Below are positions 9,235 to 16,418 of a stretch of DNA of 64,000 nt, one piece after another. Numbering within the stretch: position 1 is the first letter of the stretch; every line of letters starts with the position of its first letter. The notes beneath the pieces were generated by a model that worked only from the letters and a program-made list of their open reading frames with translations, did no database searches and was not told the DNA's origin. This DNA is from Phenylobacterium sp. (GTDB lineage: Bacteria > Pseudomonadota > Alphaproteobacteria > Caulobacterales > Caulobacteraceae), in the NCBI RefSeq assembly GCF_025934275.1, contig NZ_JAICYI010000005.1, positions 1-64,000 on the forward strand, read 5' to 3'. The translations under genes and the position numbers were made by a program.

Positions 9235-10227
9235 ATGTTCGCCATGGCGCACCGCCCGCCAGCGACCAGGCTTTGCGAGGAGGTGCGGCCCGATCCGGAG
9301 CCGGGTCCCGGCGAGGTGCGCCTGGCGGTTCAGGCTTGCGGCGTCTGCCGGACCGACCTGCACGTGGTGGACGGCGAGCTCGCCCCTGTGCGGCCGAGCG
9401 TCGTGCCGGGCCACGAGATCGTCGGCCGGGTCGAGGCGATCGGCCCAGGCGTCCAGGGCCTGCGCCTTGGCGACCGGCTGGGCGCCCCGTGGCTCGGCGA
9501 GACCTGCGGCAGGTGCCGCTACTGTCTGGCCGGCGAGGAGAACCTGTGCGACGCACCCGGCTTCAACGGATGGACCCGCGACGGCGGCTATGCGGACAAG
9601 GCGGTCGTCCGGGCCGACTTCTGCTTTCTCATTCCGCAGCGATTCTCGGACGCCGAGGCGGCGCCTCTGCTGTGCGCCGGCCTGATCGGCTACCGCTGCT
9701 GGAGGAAGGCGGCGGAAGCCCGACCGGTGGAGCGGCTCGGGCTCTACGGTTTTGGCGCAGCCGCGCATCTTCTGGCCCAGCTTGCGCTCTTCGACGGCCA
9801 GTCCGTCTATGCCTTCACGCGCAGCGGCGATGCCACGGCCCAGGCGCTGGCGCTCGAGCTCGGCTGCGTCTGGGCGGGAAGCTCGGACGAGGCTCCGCCG
9901 GAGTCCCTCGACGCCGCGATCATCTTCGCCCCGGTCGGCGCGCTCGTGCCCGCGGCCCTCAAGGCGGTTCGCAAGGGCGGGACCGTCGTCTGCGGCGGAA
10001 TCCACATGAGCGACATCCCTGCGTTCCCTTATGCGATCCTGTGGCAGGAGCGGCGGCTGGTCTCGGTCGCCAACCTGACGCGCCAGGACGGTCGGGACTA
10101 CCTGCCGCTCGCCGCGAAAGCCGGCGTGCGGCCGCATGTGACGGTCTACGAGCTGAAAGACGCCAACGCCGCCCTGCAGGACCTGCGGGACGGCGCTTTC
10201 GCGGGGGCGGCGGTGCTCAGGCCCTAG
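9235..10227 (+). CDS. Zinc-dependent alcohol dehydrogenase (MDR superfamily)
   Basis: A 330-residue medium-chain dehydrogenase. Catalytic zinc ligands are Cys38 (GVCRTDLH) and His60 (VVPGHEIVG). The structural zinc loop is CGRCRYCLAGEENLC. The Rossmann domain begins at ERLGLYGFGAAAHLL. Such enzymes interconvert alcohols and aldehydes with NAD(P)H; this subgroup is often induced at low oxygen, which fits the FixK-type site upstream. The start ATG has GGAGG 6 bp upstream (9224-9228). Its stop overlaps that of the convergent universal stress gene by 4 bp. Confidence 0.9.
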   Translation: MFAMAHRPPATRLCEEVRPDPEPGPGEVRLAVQACGVCRTDLHVVDGELAPVRPSVVPGHEIVGRVEAIGPGVQGLRLGDRLGAPWLGETCGRCRYCLAGEENLCDAPGFNGWTRDGGYADKAVVRADFCFLIPQRFSDAEAAPLLCAGLIGYRCWRKAAEARPVERLGLYGFGAAAHLLAQLALFDGQSVYAFTRSGDATAQALALELGCVWAGSSDEAPPESLDAAIIFAPVGALVPAALKAVRKGGTVVCGGIHMSDIPAFPYAILWQERRLVSVANLTRQDGRDYLPLAAKAGVRPHVTVYELKDANAALQDLRDGAFAGAAVLRP

Positions 10228-11105
10228 TGGCTCATCAGCACGAAGCGCCGGGGAGCGCCCAGCAGGCCGCGGGTCACGCCGCCGAAGAACCACTCGTTCA
10301 TGCGGCTGTGGCCATAGCAGCCGGCGACGATCAGATCCGCGCCGACGACCTTGGCCTCGGCGTTCAGCATCGGGACGACGTCGTCATCCTTGGCGGTCAC
10401 CGCCTTGCCGCGGGCGTTCACACCGTGGCGCTTCAGGCCCTCGGCCACTTCGCCCGCGTGGAAGACCGCGTCGCCAACCGCGTCGCCGCCTTCGCAGACC
10501 TCCACGACCACGACCTCGTCAGCGAGCTTCAGGAGCGGCAAGGCGTCGGCGATCGCGCGGCGGGACTCGCGGGTCTCCTTCCAGGCCACGAGGATCTTCT
10601 TGCCTTCCAGCACGCCCCCGTTCGGAGGGACGACCAGGACCGGGCGGCCGCTGGTGAGCGCGAGCTCGGCGGAATCGGCGGTGCGGTAGCCGTCGACGGA
10701 CCGGATCGGCATCCCGCCGGCCACGATCACGTCGGCGCTGCGCGAGACCCGCGCCATGGCCGGGACCGGACGGTCCTCGACCCGCCGCCATTCGGCCCGG
10801 ACCTGCCCGGTGTGGCTCGTGAACGCGCGTTCGGCATGGGCGATGTTGACCTGCACCTGCTCGCGCATCGCGGTCAGGACCTGTCCGTCCCAGCTGCCGT
10901 AGGGATCGGCGAAGGTGACCGGCTCGATCATCTCCGCACCCAGTCCGATCAGAAGGGCGTCGAAACGCTTGGCGAGCGCGACCGCCGCCTCGATCCGGGG
11001 CACGGAGGACTTGCCGGGCTCAACGTGGGTGAGCACGGTCCTCCAGCCGCTTTGCGTGGCGGACCGGAGCGCGGCGCGCGCCGGGGCGTCTTGCACCAGG
11101 CTCAT
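10224..11105 (-). CDS. Universal stress protein, two tandem UspA domains
   Basis: A 293-residue protein with two UspA-type folds (about 20-160 and 165-290). The second domain keeps an ATP-binding-type loop of G-x2-G-x9-G form in AGCYGHSRMNEWFFGG. The first domain is more degenerate. Tandem Usp proteins are common members of anaerobic and stationary-phase regulons and are thought to bind ATP or protect cells under energy limitation. The ATG follows CAGGAGGTCCCGCC. Upstream lies a promoter element shared with the fixJ-linked 33-residue peptide. Confidence 0.92.
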   Translation of the reverse strand: MSLVQDAPARAALRSATQSGWRTVLTHVEPGKSSVPRIEAAVALAKRFDALLIGLGAEMIEPVTFADPYGSWDGQVLTAMREQVQVNIAHAERAFTSHTGQVRAEWRRVEDRPVPAMARVSRSADVIVAGGMPIRSVDGYRTADSAELALTSGRPVLVVPPNGGVLEGKKILVAWKETRESRRAIADALPLLKLADEVVVVEVCEGGDAVGDAVFHAGEVAEGLKRHGVNARGKAVTAKDDDVVPMLNAEAKVVGADLIVAGCYGHSRMNEWFFGGVTRGLLGAPRRFVLMSH

Positions 11106-11160
11106 GGCGGGACCTCCTGTTGTCGATGGCCGCAGGGTGCGCCTCGCTCAGGGGGCGCCG

Positions 11161-11194
11161 AAATCCGGGTCTTTCGCTTAAGGGCTTTCCCCTA
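11161..11194 (-). promoter_or_regulatory. Putative FixJ-type promoter element (copy B)
   Basis: On the minus strand this reads GGGGAAAGCCCTTAAGCGAA then AGACCCGGATTT. The 25 bp from CCCTTAAGCGA onwards match copy A next to fixJ at 21 positions, in the same orientation and at a similar distance (about 60-85 bp) from the next start codon. It lies upstream of the universal stress gene and begins in the preceding gene's stop codon. Confidence 0.45.
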
Positions 11195-11794
11195 GCTCAC
11201 GAGCTCAGGCGCGAAGGCCCGCCTGACGGCGGCGCGGACGTCGCCCAGGATCTGCTCGACGGCCTCGGCGGTCACGCCCGGCGTAACGCCGCCGGTGTGC
11301 ACGTGGTCCGCGATGGTCAGCCCGCACACCGCCGCCAGATGGCTGTCGAAGATCGCCGTGAGCGCGTTCATCGCGCCGGTGTCGCGGACCCAGGCCTCCG
11401 GGGCGCCCGAGCTCGTGAAGGTGATCAGCCGCCGTCCGGTGAGCAGCGGATCGGAGCCGTGCAGCGCGGGCTCATAGCCGAAACCCATGCTGAAAACGCG
11501 GTCCACATAGCCCTTGATCATCGCCGGCGGAGCGTTGAACCAGAGCGGGTAGACGAAGGCGAAGACATCGCAGTCTGCGAGGAGCTTTCGCTCCGCCGTC
11601 ACGTCATCGCCGAAACGCGGCTCGGCGGGGCCGGGGATCTCGCTGGCCTGCAGGCGAGGGTCGAAGCCCATTCGATAGAGGTCGCGCACCTTGGCCGTGT
11701 GGCCAAGCTCGCGCACCGCAGACGCGTACGTCGCAGCGATGGCTCCCGTCAGGCTCTTGGGCCTCGGATGGGCGAAGATGACGGCATGCTTCAT
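11192..11794 (-). CDS. Flavodoxin-fold NAD(P)H:quinone oxidoreductase family protein
   Basis: A 200-residue protein of the Flavodoxin_2 group (NQO1/KefF/MdaB-like). It opens with MKHAVIFAHPRPKSLTGAIA, where the loop after the first strand binds FMN/FAD phosphate, and contains VYPLWFNAPPAMIKGYVDRV, the typical isoalloxazine-contacting region. These enzymes reduce quinones by two electrons in the cytoplasm. The ATG at 11794 has GAGGAGG just upstream. A near-perfect FixK-type site lies 49 bp upstream, so it probably belongs to the low-oxygen regulon. Confidence 0.88.
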   Translation of the reverse strand: MKHAVIFAHPRPKSLTGAIAATYASAVRELGHTAKVRDLYRMGFDPRLQASEIPGPAEPRFGDDVTAERKLLADCDVFAFVYPLWFNAPPAMIKGYVDRVFSMGFGYEPALHGSDPLLTGRRLITFTSSGAPEAWVRDTGAMNALTAIFDSHLAAVCGLTIADHVHTGGVTPGVTAEAVEQILGDVRAAVRRAFAPELVS

Positions 11795-11842
11795 CACGGG
11801 CCTCCTCGGCGGGCACGAGACCTCCTCCGCGCCACCGTCGCC

Positions 11843-11856
11843 TTGATCGAGATCAC
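11843..11856. promoter_or_regulatory. FNR/FixK-type site (TTGATCGAGATCAC)
   Basis: TTGAT-CGAG-ATCAC differs from the FNR consensus at the last base only. It is centred about 55 bp before the start of the flavodoxin-fold reductase, so activation at -41.5 gives a short leader of about 14 nt. Confidence 0.7.
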
Positions 11857-11943
11857 AGTCTGCCGGTCGCATCGCCGGCCCATTGCGCTCACCAGGGGCT
11901 CCTCGACGAGAGTTTCGACCTGCGGTGCGCGGCGGCCACGGCC

Positions 11944-12154
11944 TTGCCGGGCGCGAGCCCGCGCCTGCCCGCGGCCGAGGTCGCGACCCTCGACGGGCAT
12001 AACCTGCGCGCCCAGCTCCTGGGGGAGACTCGAGGAGCGGCTGGAAGCGGCCCCGGACGATGCCGCCCGCGAACGGCTGCTGGACGTCGTGCGCGCCGCT
12101 CTCGATCCGGCTGCGGGTGGGCCGCGCGCCAGCTTGACCTCGATCAAGGCGTGA
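11944..12154 (+). pseudogene. Possible frameshifted small gene (weak)
   Basis: One frame reads plausible protein up to about 12030 (EVATLDGHNLRAQLLGE), and another frame continues with RLEERLEAAPDDAARERLLD to a stop at 12154. Joining them would need a single frameshift. There is no clear start codon or ribosome site, and the 3' end runs through a FixK-type site. I give it only as a candidate. Confidence 0.2.
12134..12147. promoter_or_regulatory. FNR/FixK-type site (TTGACCTCGATCAA)
   Basis: TTGAC-CTCG-ATCAA has one mismatch to consensus. Its centre is 64 bp before the ATG at 12205, so -41.5 activation would leave a 23 nt leader for the operon of the 104-residue protein and the cytochrome c. 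Confidence 0.68.
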
Positions 12155-12204
12155 CCCGCGCGAAGCGGCTCCCCTTCCGTCGCAACCTGTCCGGGAGCCT
12201 CCGC

Positions 12205-12519
12205 ATGAACCAGCCGCTCGCCCGCGATCTCTTCCGCGACGTCGAGGAAGCCGCCGATGACGTCCGCCACTCGCTCAGGAAGGTCGGCGGCCGCATCGCC
12301 GACCATGCGCCGCGCGCCGTGGCGGAAGCCGCTCACCGCCTGAGCGTCGCCTCGCACGCGCTCGCCCGCGAGACTCGCGGCCGCGCCAGGCTGCTGGGCG
12401 CCGGCGCCGCGCGGGAAGCCCGCGCGTGGCCCGTGGCGACCGTCGCGCTCATCGGCGTCGCGCTCACCCTGGCCGCCTTCGCGGCGATGGGCCGGCGCCG
12501 CACGACCGGGCGCGATTGA
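12205..12519 (+). CDS. Membrane-anchored helical protein, 104 residues
   Basis: The N-terminal ~70 residues are charged and helical (LARDLFRDVEEAADDVRHS). One C-terminal membrane segment follows (about 76-95, VATVALIGVALTLAAFAA) before a basic tail, MGRRRTTGRD. This layout resembles the ElaB/YqjD or DUF883 type of C-tail-anchored stress proteins, but I see no specific signature. It is the first gene of a two-gene unit with the cytochrome c, and a FixK-type site precedes it by 57 bp. Confidence 0.75.
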   Translation: MNQPLARDLFRDVEEAADDVRHSLRKVGGRIADHAPRAVAEAAHRLSVASHALARETRGRARLLGAGAAREARAWPVATVALIGVALTLAAFAAMGRRRTTGRD

Positions 12520-12529
12520 GGGCCGGGTG

Positions 12530-12865
12530 ATGGGCGCCCTGATGCTGGCGGGCGCGCTCTCGGCCGCGCTCGCGGCGGGTGCGGCGCAGGGCGGCCTCCT
12601 GAACGGCCAGGTCCGGCACGGCGCGCAGCTCGCGCAGCGCTGCGAGGCGTGTCACGCGATCGGACAGGCCGACCACGGCCGCAATTCCGGAGCGCTGGCG
12701 TTCCGGGTCCTGGCGCGCCGCAACAACCCGATCGGGCTCGAGCAGGCGCTCCGGCGGATCGTGAAATCTGGCCATTACCAGATGCGTCCGGTCGCCATCA
12801 GCGAGTCCGACGCCACCGACATCGCGGCATATATCGCGACCCTGGCGGAGCCGCCGACGCGGTAG
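12530..12865 (+). CDS. Class I c-type cytochrome, secreted
   Basis: A 111-residue protein. A signal peptide (MGALMLAGALSAALAAGAAQG) is followed by the haem-attachment motif RCEACHAIG. The likely axial methionine is in GHYQMRPVAIS, and the final helix is DATDIAAYIATL. It is a single-haem periplasmic electron carrier. ATG at 12530 is used; a GTG at 12527 is possible. It starts 10 bp after the 104-residue protein, so both share the FixK-type site. Its stop codon directly abuts that of the convergent 96-residue membrane protein. Confidence 0.9.
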   Translation: MGALMLAGALSAALAAGAAQGGLLNGQVRHGAQLAQRCEACHAIGQADHGRNSGALAFRVLARRNNPIGLEQALRRIVKSGHYQMRPVAISESDATDIAAYIATLAEPPTR

Positions 12866-13156
12866 TCAGGCGATTTTGCGGGCCGGCGCGGCCGCGCTGC
12901 CCTGCAGGCGGTTCCACACGGCGGCGAACAGGGCGCCAAGGGCGAAGCCCGCGCCGAACGTCACCGCCACGAGCACCGCCGCCCGCCCGGCGTCAAAGGG
13001 CTGCACGGAAACGCTGAATTGCAGAAAGTGCATCCAGAGCACGAAATCGAGCAGAGGCTTCGCCCAGCCGACCGCAACCAGGCCGGCCCAGGCGAGGTGC
13101 CAAAGGCCGACCACGGATCCGAGGGCGAAGCCGGTGCGGATGGGATGGAGCGTCAT
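12866..13156 (-). CDS. Small membrane protein, 96 residues, two to three segments
   Basis: Begins MTLHPIRTGFALGSVVG and has two clear hydrophobic stretches (about 9-33, LGSVVGLWHLAWAGLVAVGW, and about 58-80, AVLVAVTFGAGFALGALF) plus a shorter aromatic one between (FVLWMHFLQF). I recognise no family. The ATG has GGAGG 8 bp upstream. A FixK-type site lies 54 bp upstream. It is probably an inner-membrane protein made at low oxygen. Confidence 0.75.
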   Translation of the reverse strand: MTLHPIRTGFALGSVVGLWHLAWAGLVAVGWAKPLLDFVLWMHFLQFSVSVQPFDAGRAAVLVAVTFGAGFALGALFAAVWNRLQGSAAAPARKIA

Positions 13157-13209
13157 GGGATGTTCCTCCGGCGACACGATGAGCCTTCGCCCCGATGGGC
13201 GCTCGGGCA

Positions 13210-13223
13210 TTGACCCCAATCAA
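13210..13223. promoter_or_regulatory. FNR/FixK-type site (TTGACCCCAATCAA)
   Basis: TTGAC-CCCA-ATCAA has one mismatch to consensus. It is centred 60 bp before the start of the 96-residue membrane protein on the minus strand (predicted leader about 19 nt). It could also act on the lipoprotein gene to the right, though that is 198 bp away. Confidence 0.68.
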
Positions 13224-13420
13224 TTCGGGCCTCCCGCGGCTCGGCTATGGGGAGACGCCGGCTGAGTATCTCCATGCTCACCCGGCGGGGCTCGGCTGGA
13301 CCGGCTTAGCCCAACGCCTCCAAAGCTGCGGCACGAGGACGTCGGCGGCGGAGTGGGACAACTCAGGGCTGGGCTCTCCGCCCGTGCGGAGAGGCCGGTC
13401 CGCGGTCCTGAAGGAGCGTG

Positions 13421-13897
13421 ATGGGAGTCCGCACCCTGCTTCCGCTGCTGGCCGCCTTGACCCTCGGCGCGTGCGCCACGCGATCCATGCCGCCGCCCAA
13501 CCAGGCGCAGGGCGTCGAACGTGCGGTCGAGACCCCGATCCGCGACTTGAGCCTCATCCGCGAGCAGGCGCCCGCGGCGCTCGCCAGCGCCTGGGCCGAG
13601 CCTTACCGCGCAGCGCCCGACGACAGCTGCGGCGCGCTTCGGGCGGAGATCGCCGCCCTCGACGCCGCCCTCGGCCCCGATGTCGGCGCGGCCGAAAAGC
13701 CCGCCTCCGGTCTCAGCGCGACGGACCTCATCACCGGCGCGGTGGCCGGCGCCGTTGGTTTGCCGTACCGCAGCGTGGTTCGCACGGTGAGCGGCGCCGA
13801 GCGACGCGACCGCCGGCTGCGGGCCGCAGTCACCGCGGGAATGGTGCGTCGCGGTTTCCTCAAGGGCCGTCTCCTGGCGATGTCCTGCGCAAGCTAG
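13421..13897 (+). CDS. Predicted lipoprotein, 158 residues
   Basis: The N-terminus MGVRTLLPLLAALTLGACATRS has a lipobox, LGAC, so the mature protein is probably lipidated on Cys19 and held in the envelope. The rest is not recognisable; a short hydrophobic stretch (SATDLITGAVAGAVGLPY) and two later cysteine-containing segments are visible. AAGGAG lies 4 bp before the ATG. It lies between FixK-controlled genes and the L,D-transpeptidase, so an envelope role is likely but unproven. Confidence 0.75.
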   Translation: MGVRTLLPLLAALTLGACATRSMPPPNQAQGVERAVETPIRDLSLIREQAPAALASAWAEPYRAAPDDSCGALRAEIAALDAALGPDVGAAEKPASGLSATDLITGAVAGAVGLPYRSVVRTVSGAERRDRRLRAAVTAGMVRRGFLKGRLLAMSCAS

Positions 13898-13933
13898 GCG
13901 CGCGCACCGGCGGCTCCGCTTTCTCCGCGCCCT

Positions 13934-13947
13934 TTGATTGACCTCAA
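13934..13947. promoter_or_regulatory. FNR/FixK-type site (TTGATTGACCTCAA)
   Basis: TTGAT-TGAC-CTCAA has one mismatch to consensus. It is only 23-35 bp upstream of the two candidate ATGs of the L,D-transpeptidase. A -41.5 position would put the transcript start at about 13982, so the mRNA would be leaderless or the site would act differently. Confidence 0.55.
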
Positions 13948-13970
13948 GTCCGCGTCGCCGCGCCCGGCGC

Positions 13971-15404
13971 ATGCTGCGTCGCATGTTTCGCTTCGCTCGC
14001 CCCTGCCTGCTCGCCGCCCTGGTGAGCCTCGCGCCGCTCGCCTCTGGCGCAGGTCCCGCTGCGCCGCCGCTCACGCCCGCCGAGCGCGGCGCCATCATCG
14101 ATGCGCTTCGCGCCAACTGCGATCCGAGCTCGGGGGAGGCGATCAAGTTCGCCGACTCCGGCCTGCTCGAGGCGGTGAGCGAGGCCGCCGAGGCCGAGCT
14201 GGCGCAGCGCGTGCGACCGTCCGACGTCGATCGCGCCTGGGCCTACGATCCGCCGCGCCACGATATCGCCGCCGAGCTTGCCGCGGCGCGCGAGGCCGGC
14301 CGGCTCGGCGCCTGGCTGAAGTCGCTCTCGCCGAGCGACCCCCGGTATCGCGCCCTGATCGCGGCCCGGTGCCGCTACCAGGCGATGGCGTGGTCCGGCG
14401 GCTGGCGCCCGCTGCCGGCCGGCCTGCGGCTCAGCCTCGGCGAGCAGCGCCCGGACGTGAAGCTGCTGCGCCAACGGCTGGCCGCGGAAGGCTACCTGCC
14501 ACGCCAGGCGACGGCTTCCGTCACCTTCGACGAAAGCGTTCAACGGGCCTTGCGCAGCTTCCAGCAGCGGCATGGGCTGGCGGCGAACGGTCTGGTCGAC
14601 CGCAAGACCCTCGCGGCGCTCAACGTCAGCGCCGAGGCCCGTCTCCAGCAGATCGAGGTCAATCTGGAGCGTTGGCGCTGGCTGGCCCGCCCGCTGCCAG
14701 CGAATCGCGCCGAGGTCGACGTGGCTGCGGCCCAGATGACGCTCTACCGTGACGGCGTCCCGGCCCTGACCATGCGCGCGATCGTCGGCGACCCGCGCCA
14801 CCACACGCCCCTGTTCACGGCGCCGCGCCTGCAGGCGGTGGTGTTCAATCCGCCGTGGAACGTGCCTGACTCGATCGCCAGGGCCGAGATCCTGCCAAAG
14901 GCGGCCAAGAATCCTGGCTATCTCGCGCGCGAGAACATGACTTTCGTCGACGGCCGGCTGCAGCAGCGTCCCGGCCCGAAGAACGCCCTGGGCCAGCTGA
15001 AGATCGATTTCCCGAGTCCTTTCGGCGTTTATCTGCACGACACGCCGGCCAAGAGTCTGTTCGGCCGCGCCGTGCGCGCGCTCAGCCACGGCTGCATGCG
15101 GCTGGAGAAGCCCCGCGAGCTGGCCGCCGCGCTGCTCGCCAACCAGGGGTGGACGGCCGAGCGCATCGATGCGGCGATCGCCCAAGGGGCCACCCAGCGG
15201 GTGGAGTTGAAGGGCGCCCCGCCGCTCTTTGTGATCTACACTACCGCCGAAGCGGACGCCTCCGGCGCCGTCACGTTCCGCCCCGATCCCTACGGCTGGG
15301 ATGACCGCCTCAGGGCCGCGCTCGCCCCCAGCCTTGCATCCGATATCCGGGTCCGCGCGGCCACAGCGAATGGCGACGTTGAGCCCGGCCAGTTCGGCCC
15401 GTGA
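13971..15404 (+). CDS. L,D-transpeptidase with peptidoglycan-binding domain (YcbB-like)
   Basis: A 477-residue envelope enzyme. It has a signal peptide (PCLLAALVSLAPLASGAG) and a middle domain. A peptidoglycan-binding domain (about 155-225, QRPDVKLLRQRLAAEGYLP) precedes the YkuD catalytic domain with SHGCMRLEKP, where Cys375 is the nucleophile. Such enzymes make 3-3 crosslinks or attach proteins to peptidoglycan in the periplasm. ATG 13971 is used; ATG 13983 is equally possible and neither has a good ribosome site. The FixK-type site just upstream suggests cell-wall remodelling at low oxygen. Confidence 0.92.
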   Translation: MLRRMFRFARPCLLAALVSLAPLASGAGPAAPPLTPAERGAIIDALRANCDPSSGEAIKFADSGLLEAVSEAAEAELAQRVRPSDVDRAWAYDPPRHDIAAELAAAREAGRLGAWLKSLSPSDPRYRALIAARCRYQAMAWSGGWRPLPAGLRLSLGEQRPDVKLLRQRLAAEGYLPRQATASVTFDESVQRALRSFQQRHGLAANGLVDRKTLAALNVSAEARLQQIEVNLERWRWLARPLPANRAEVDVAAAQMTLYRDGVPALTMRAIVGDPRHHTPLFTAPRLQAVVFNPPWNVPDSIARAEILPKAAKNPGYLARENMTFVDGRLQQRPGPKNALGQLKIDFPSPFGVYLHDTPAKSLFGRAVRALSHGCMRLEKPRELAAALLANQGWTAERIDAAIAQGATQRVELKGAPPLFVIYTTAEADASGAVTFRPDPYGWDDRLRAALAPSLASDIRVRAATANGDVEPGQFGP

Positions 15405-15447
15405 GGGCGCAGGCCAGTTTCCAGGCCAAGCCAGTGAGGAGACCGCC

Positions 15448-16215
15448 ATGGATCGATTGAAGGGGAAGGTCGCCGTGATCACCGGCGCCGCCGTAGGCCT
15501 CGGTCGCGCGACCGCGATCCGCATGGCCGAGGAAGGCGCCGCGGTCGCAATCCTCGACGTGCAGGATGCTCCAGGCGAGGCGCTTGCGACGGAGCTCGCG
15601 GGCCGCGGGCTGAAGGCGCGGTTTTGGCATTGCGAGGTCCAGAAGGAGGACGAGGTCGCCTGGGTGATCGACGCCGCGGCGCGCCATTTCGGCCGCCTCG
15701 ACGTCCTGGTGAACAACGCCGGCGTGGCGGGCGCCAACAAGCCGACGCATGAGCTGACCGAGGCCGAGTGGGACTGGGTGCAGGCGATCAACGTCAAGGG
15801 CGTGTTCTTCTGCACCAAACACGCCATCCCGCATCTCAAGCAGGCGGGCGGCGGCGCCATCATCAACCTGTCGTCGATCTACGGACTCGTGGGCGCGCCG
15901 GACGCGCCCCCCTACCACGCCTCGAAAGGGGCGGTGCGCCTGATGAGCAAGACCGACGCGCTGATCTACGCGGCGGACAGGATTCGCGTGAACTCCGTCC
16001 ATCCCGGCTTCATCTGGACACCGATGGTCGAGGGCTATCTCAAGGATCAGACGGACCAGGCCGAGGCGCGGCACGCCGTCGACCTGCTGCATCCCCTGGG
16101 CCACATGGGCGAGCCGGACGACATCGCGTGGGGGTGCGTCTATCTCGCCTCGGACGAAGCCAAGTTCGTCACCGGCGCGGAGATCGTCATCGACGGCGGG
16201 TATACGGCCCGCTGA
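15448..16215 (+). CDS. Short-chain dehydrogenase/reductase (SDR)
   Basis: A 255-residue classical SDR. It has the nucleotide loop TGAAVGLGRATA, NNAG, the catalytic Ser in INLSSIYG, YHASK as the Tyr-x3-Lys pair, and the family C-terminus VIDGGYTAR. Asp in ILDVQDA after strand 2 suggests NAD(H) preference. The substrate is unknown; overall it looks like cyclopentanol or 3-beta-hydroxysteroid type enzymes. GTGAGGAG precedes the ATG. A paralogue lies at 21808. Confidence 0.9.
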   Translation: MDRLKGKVAVITGAAVGLGRATAIRMAEEGAAVAILDVQDAPGEALATELAGRGLKARFWHCEVQKEDEVAWVIDAAARHFGRLDVLVNNAGVAGANKPTHELTEAEWDWVQAINVKGVFFCTKHAIPHLKQAGGGAIINLSSIYGLVGAPDAPPYHASKGAVRLMSKTDALIYAADRIRVNSVHPGFIWTPMVEGYLKDQTDQAEARHAVDLLHPLGHMGEPDDIAWGCVYLASDEAKFVTGAEIVIDGGYTAR

Positions 16216-16244
16216 GGCTGTCGGGCGCGCCGGCGAGACCGATT

Positions 16245-16355
16245 TCAGCCGAACGTCTTGCGCAGCCGGATGAAGGAGACCGGTCCGAAGCGGTGGTCCT
16301 GGAAATCGGTGAACGCCAGGGGGACGCGGCTGCGCGTGGAAAGCCAGTTGGTTGC
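16245..16355 (-). pseudogene. TonB-dependent receptor, C-terminal remnant
   Basis: The minus strand has 36 codons ending ATNWLSTRSRVPLA then FTDFQDHRFGPVSFIRLRK-TFG and a stop. This is the last beta-strand of TonB-dependent receptors as seen in Caulobacterales, with the terminal aromatic residue replaced by Gly after Phe. No receptor sequence continues upstream: the adjoining DNA leads directly into the VOC gene. It therefore looks like the scar of a deleted receptor gene. Confidence 0.6.
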
Positions 16356-16418
16356 CTGCCAACAGGCAAATTCGCAGGCGCCAGCAGATCTTCCACTCGA
16401 AACTTGCGTTGCGGCCAC

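Larger units (their letters stand above)
11795..12204. other. 410 bp intergenic stretch with two FixK-type sites and a possible broken frame
   Basis: No intact gene is supported here. The stretch holds FixK-type sites at 11843-11856 and 12134-12147. Between them two plus-strand frames look protein-like in succession: EVATLDGHNLRAQLLGE in one, then RLEERLEAAPDDAARERLL in another, ending at 12154. This could be a frameshifted small gene or chance in GC-rich DNA. Confidence 0.5.
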
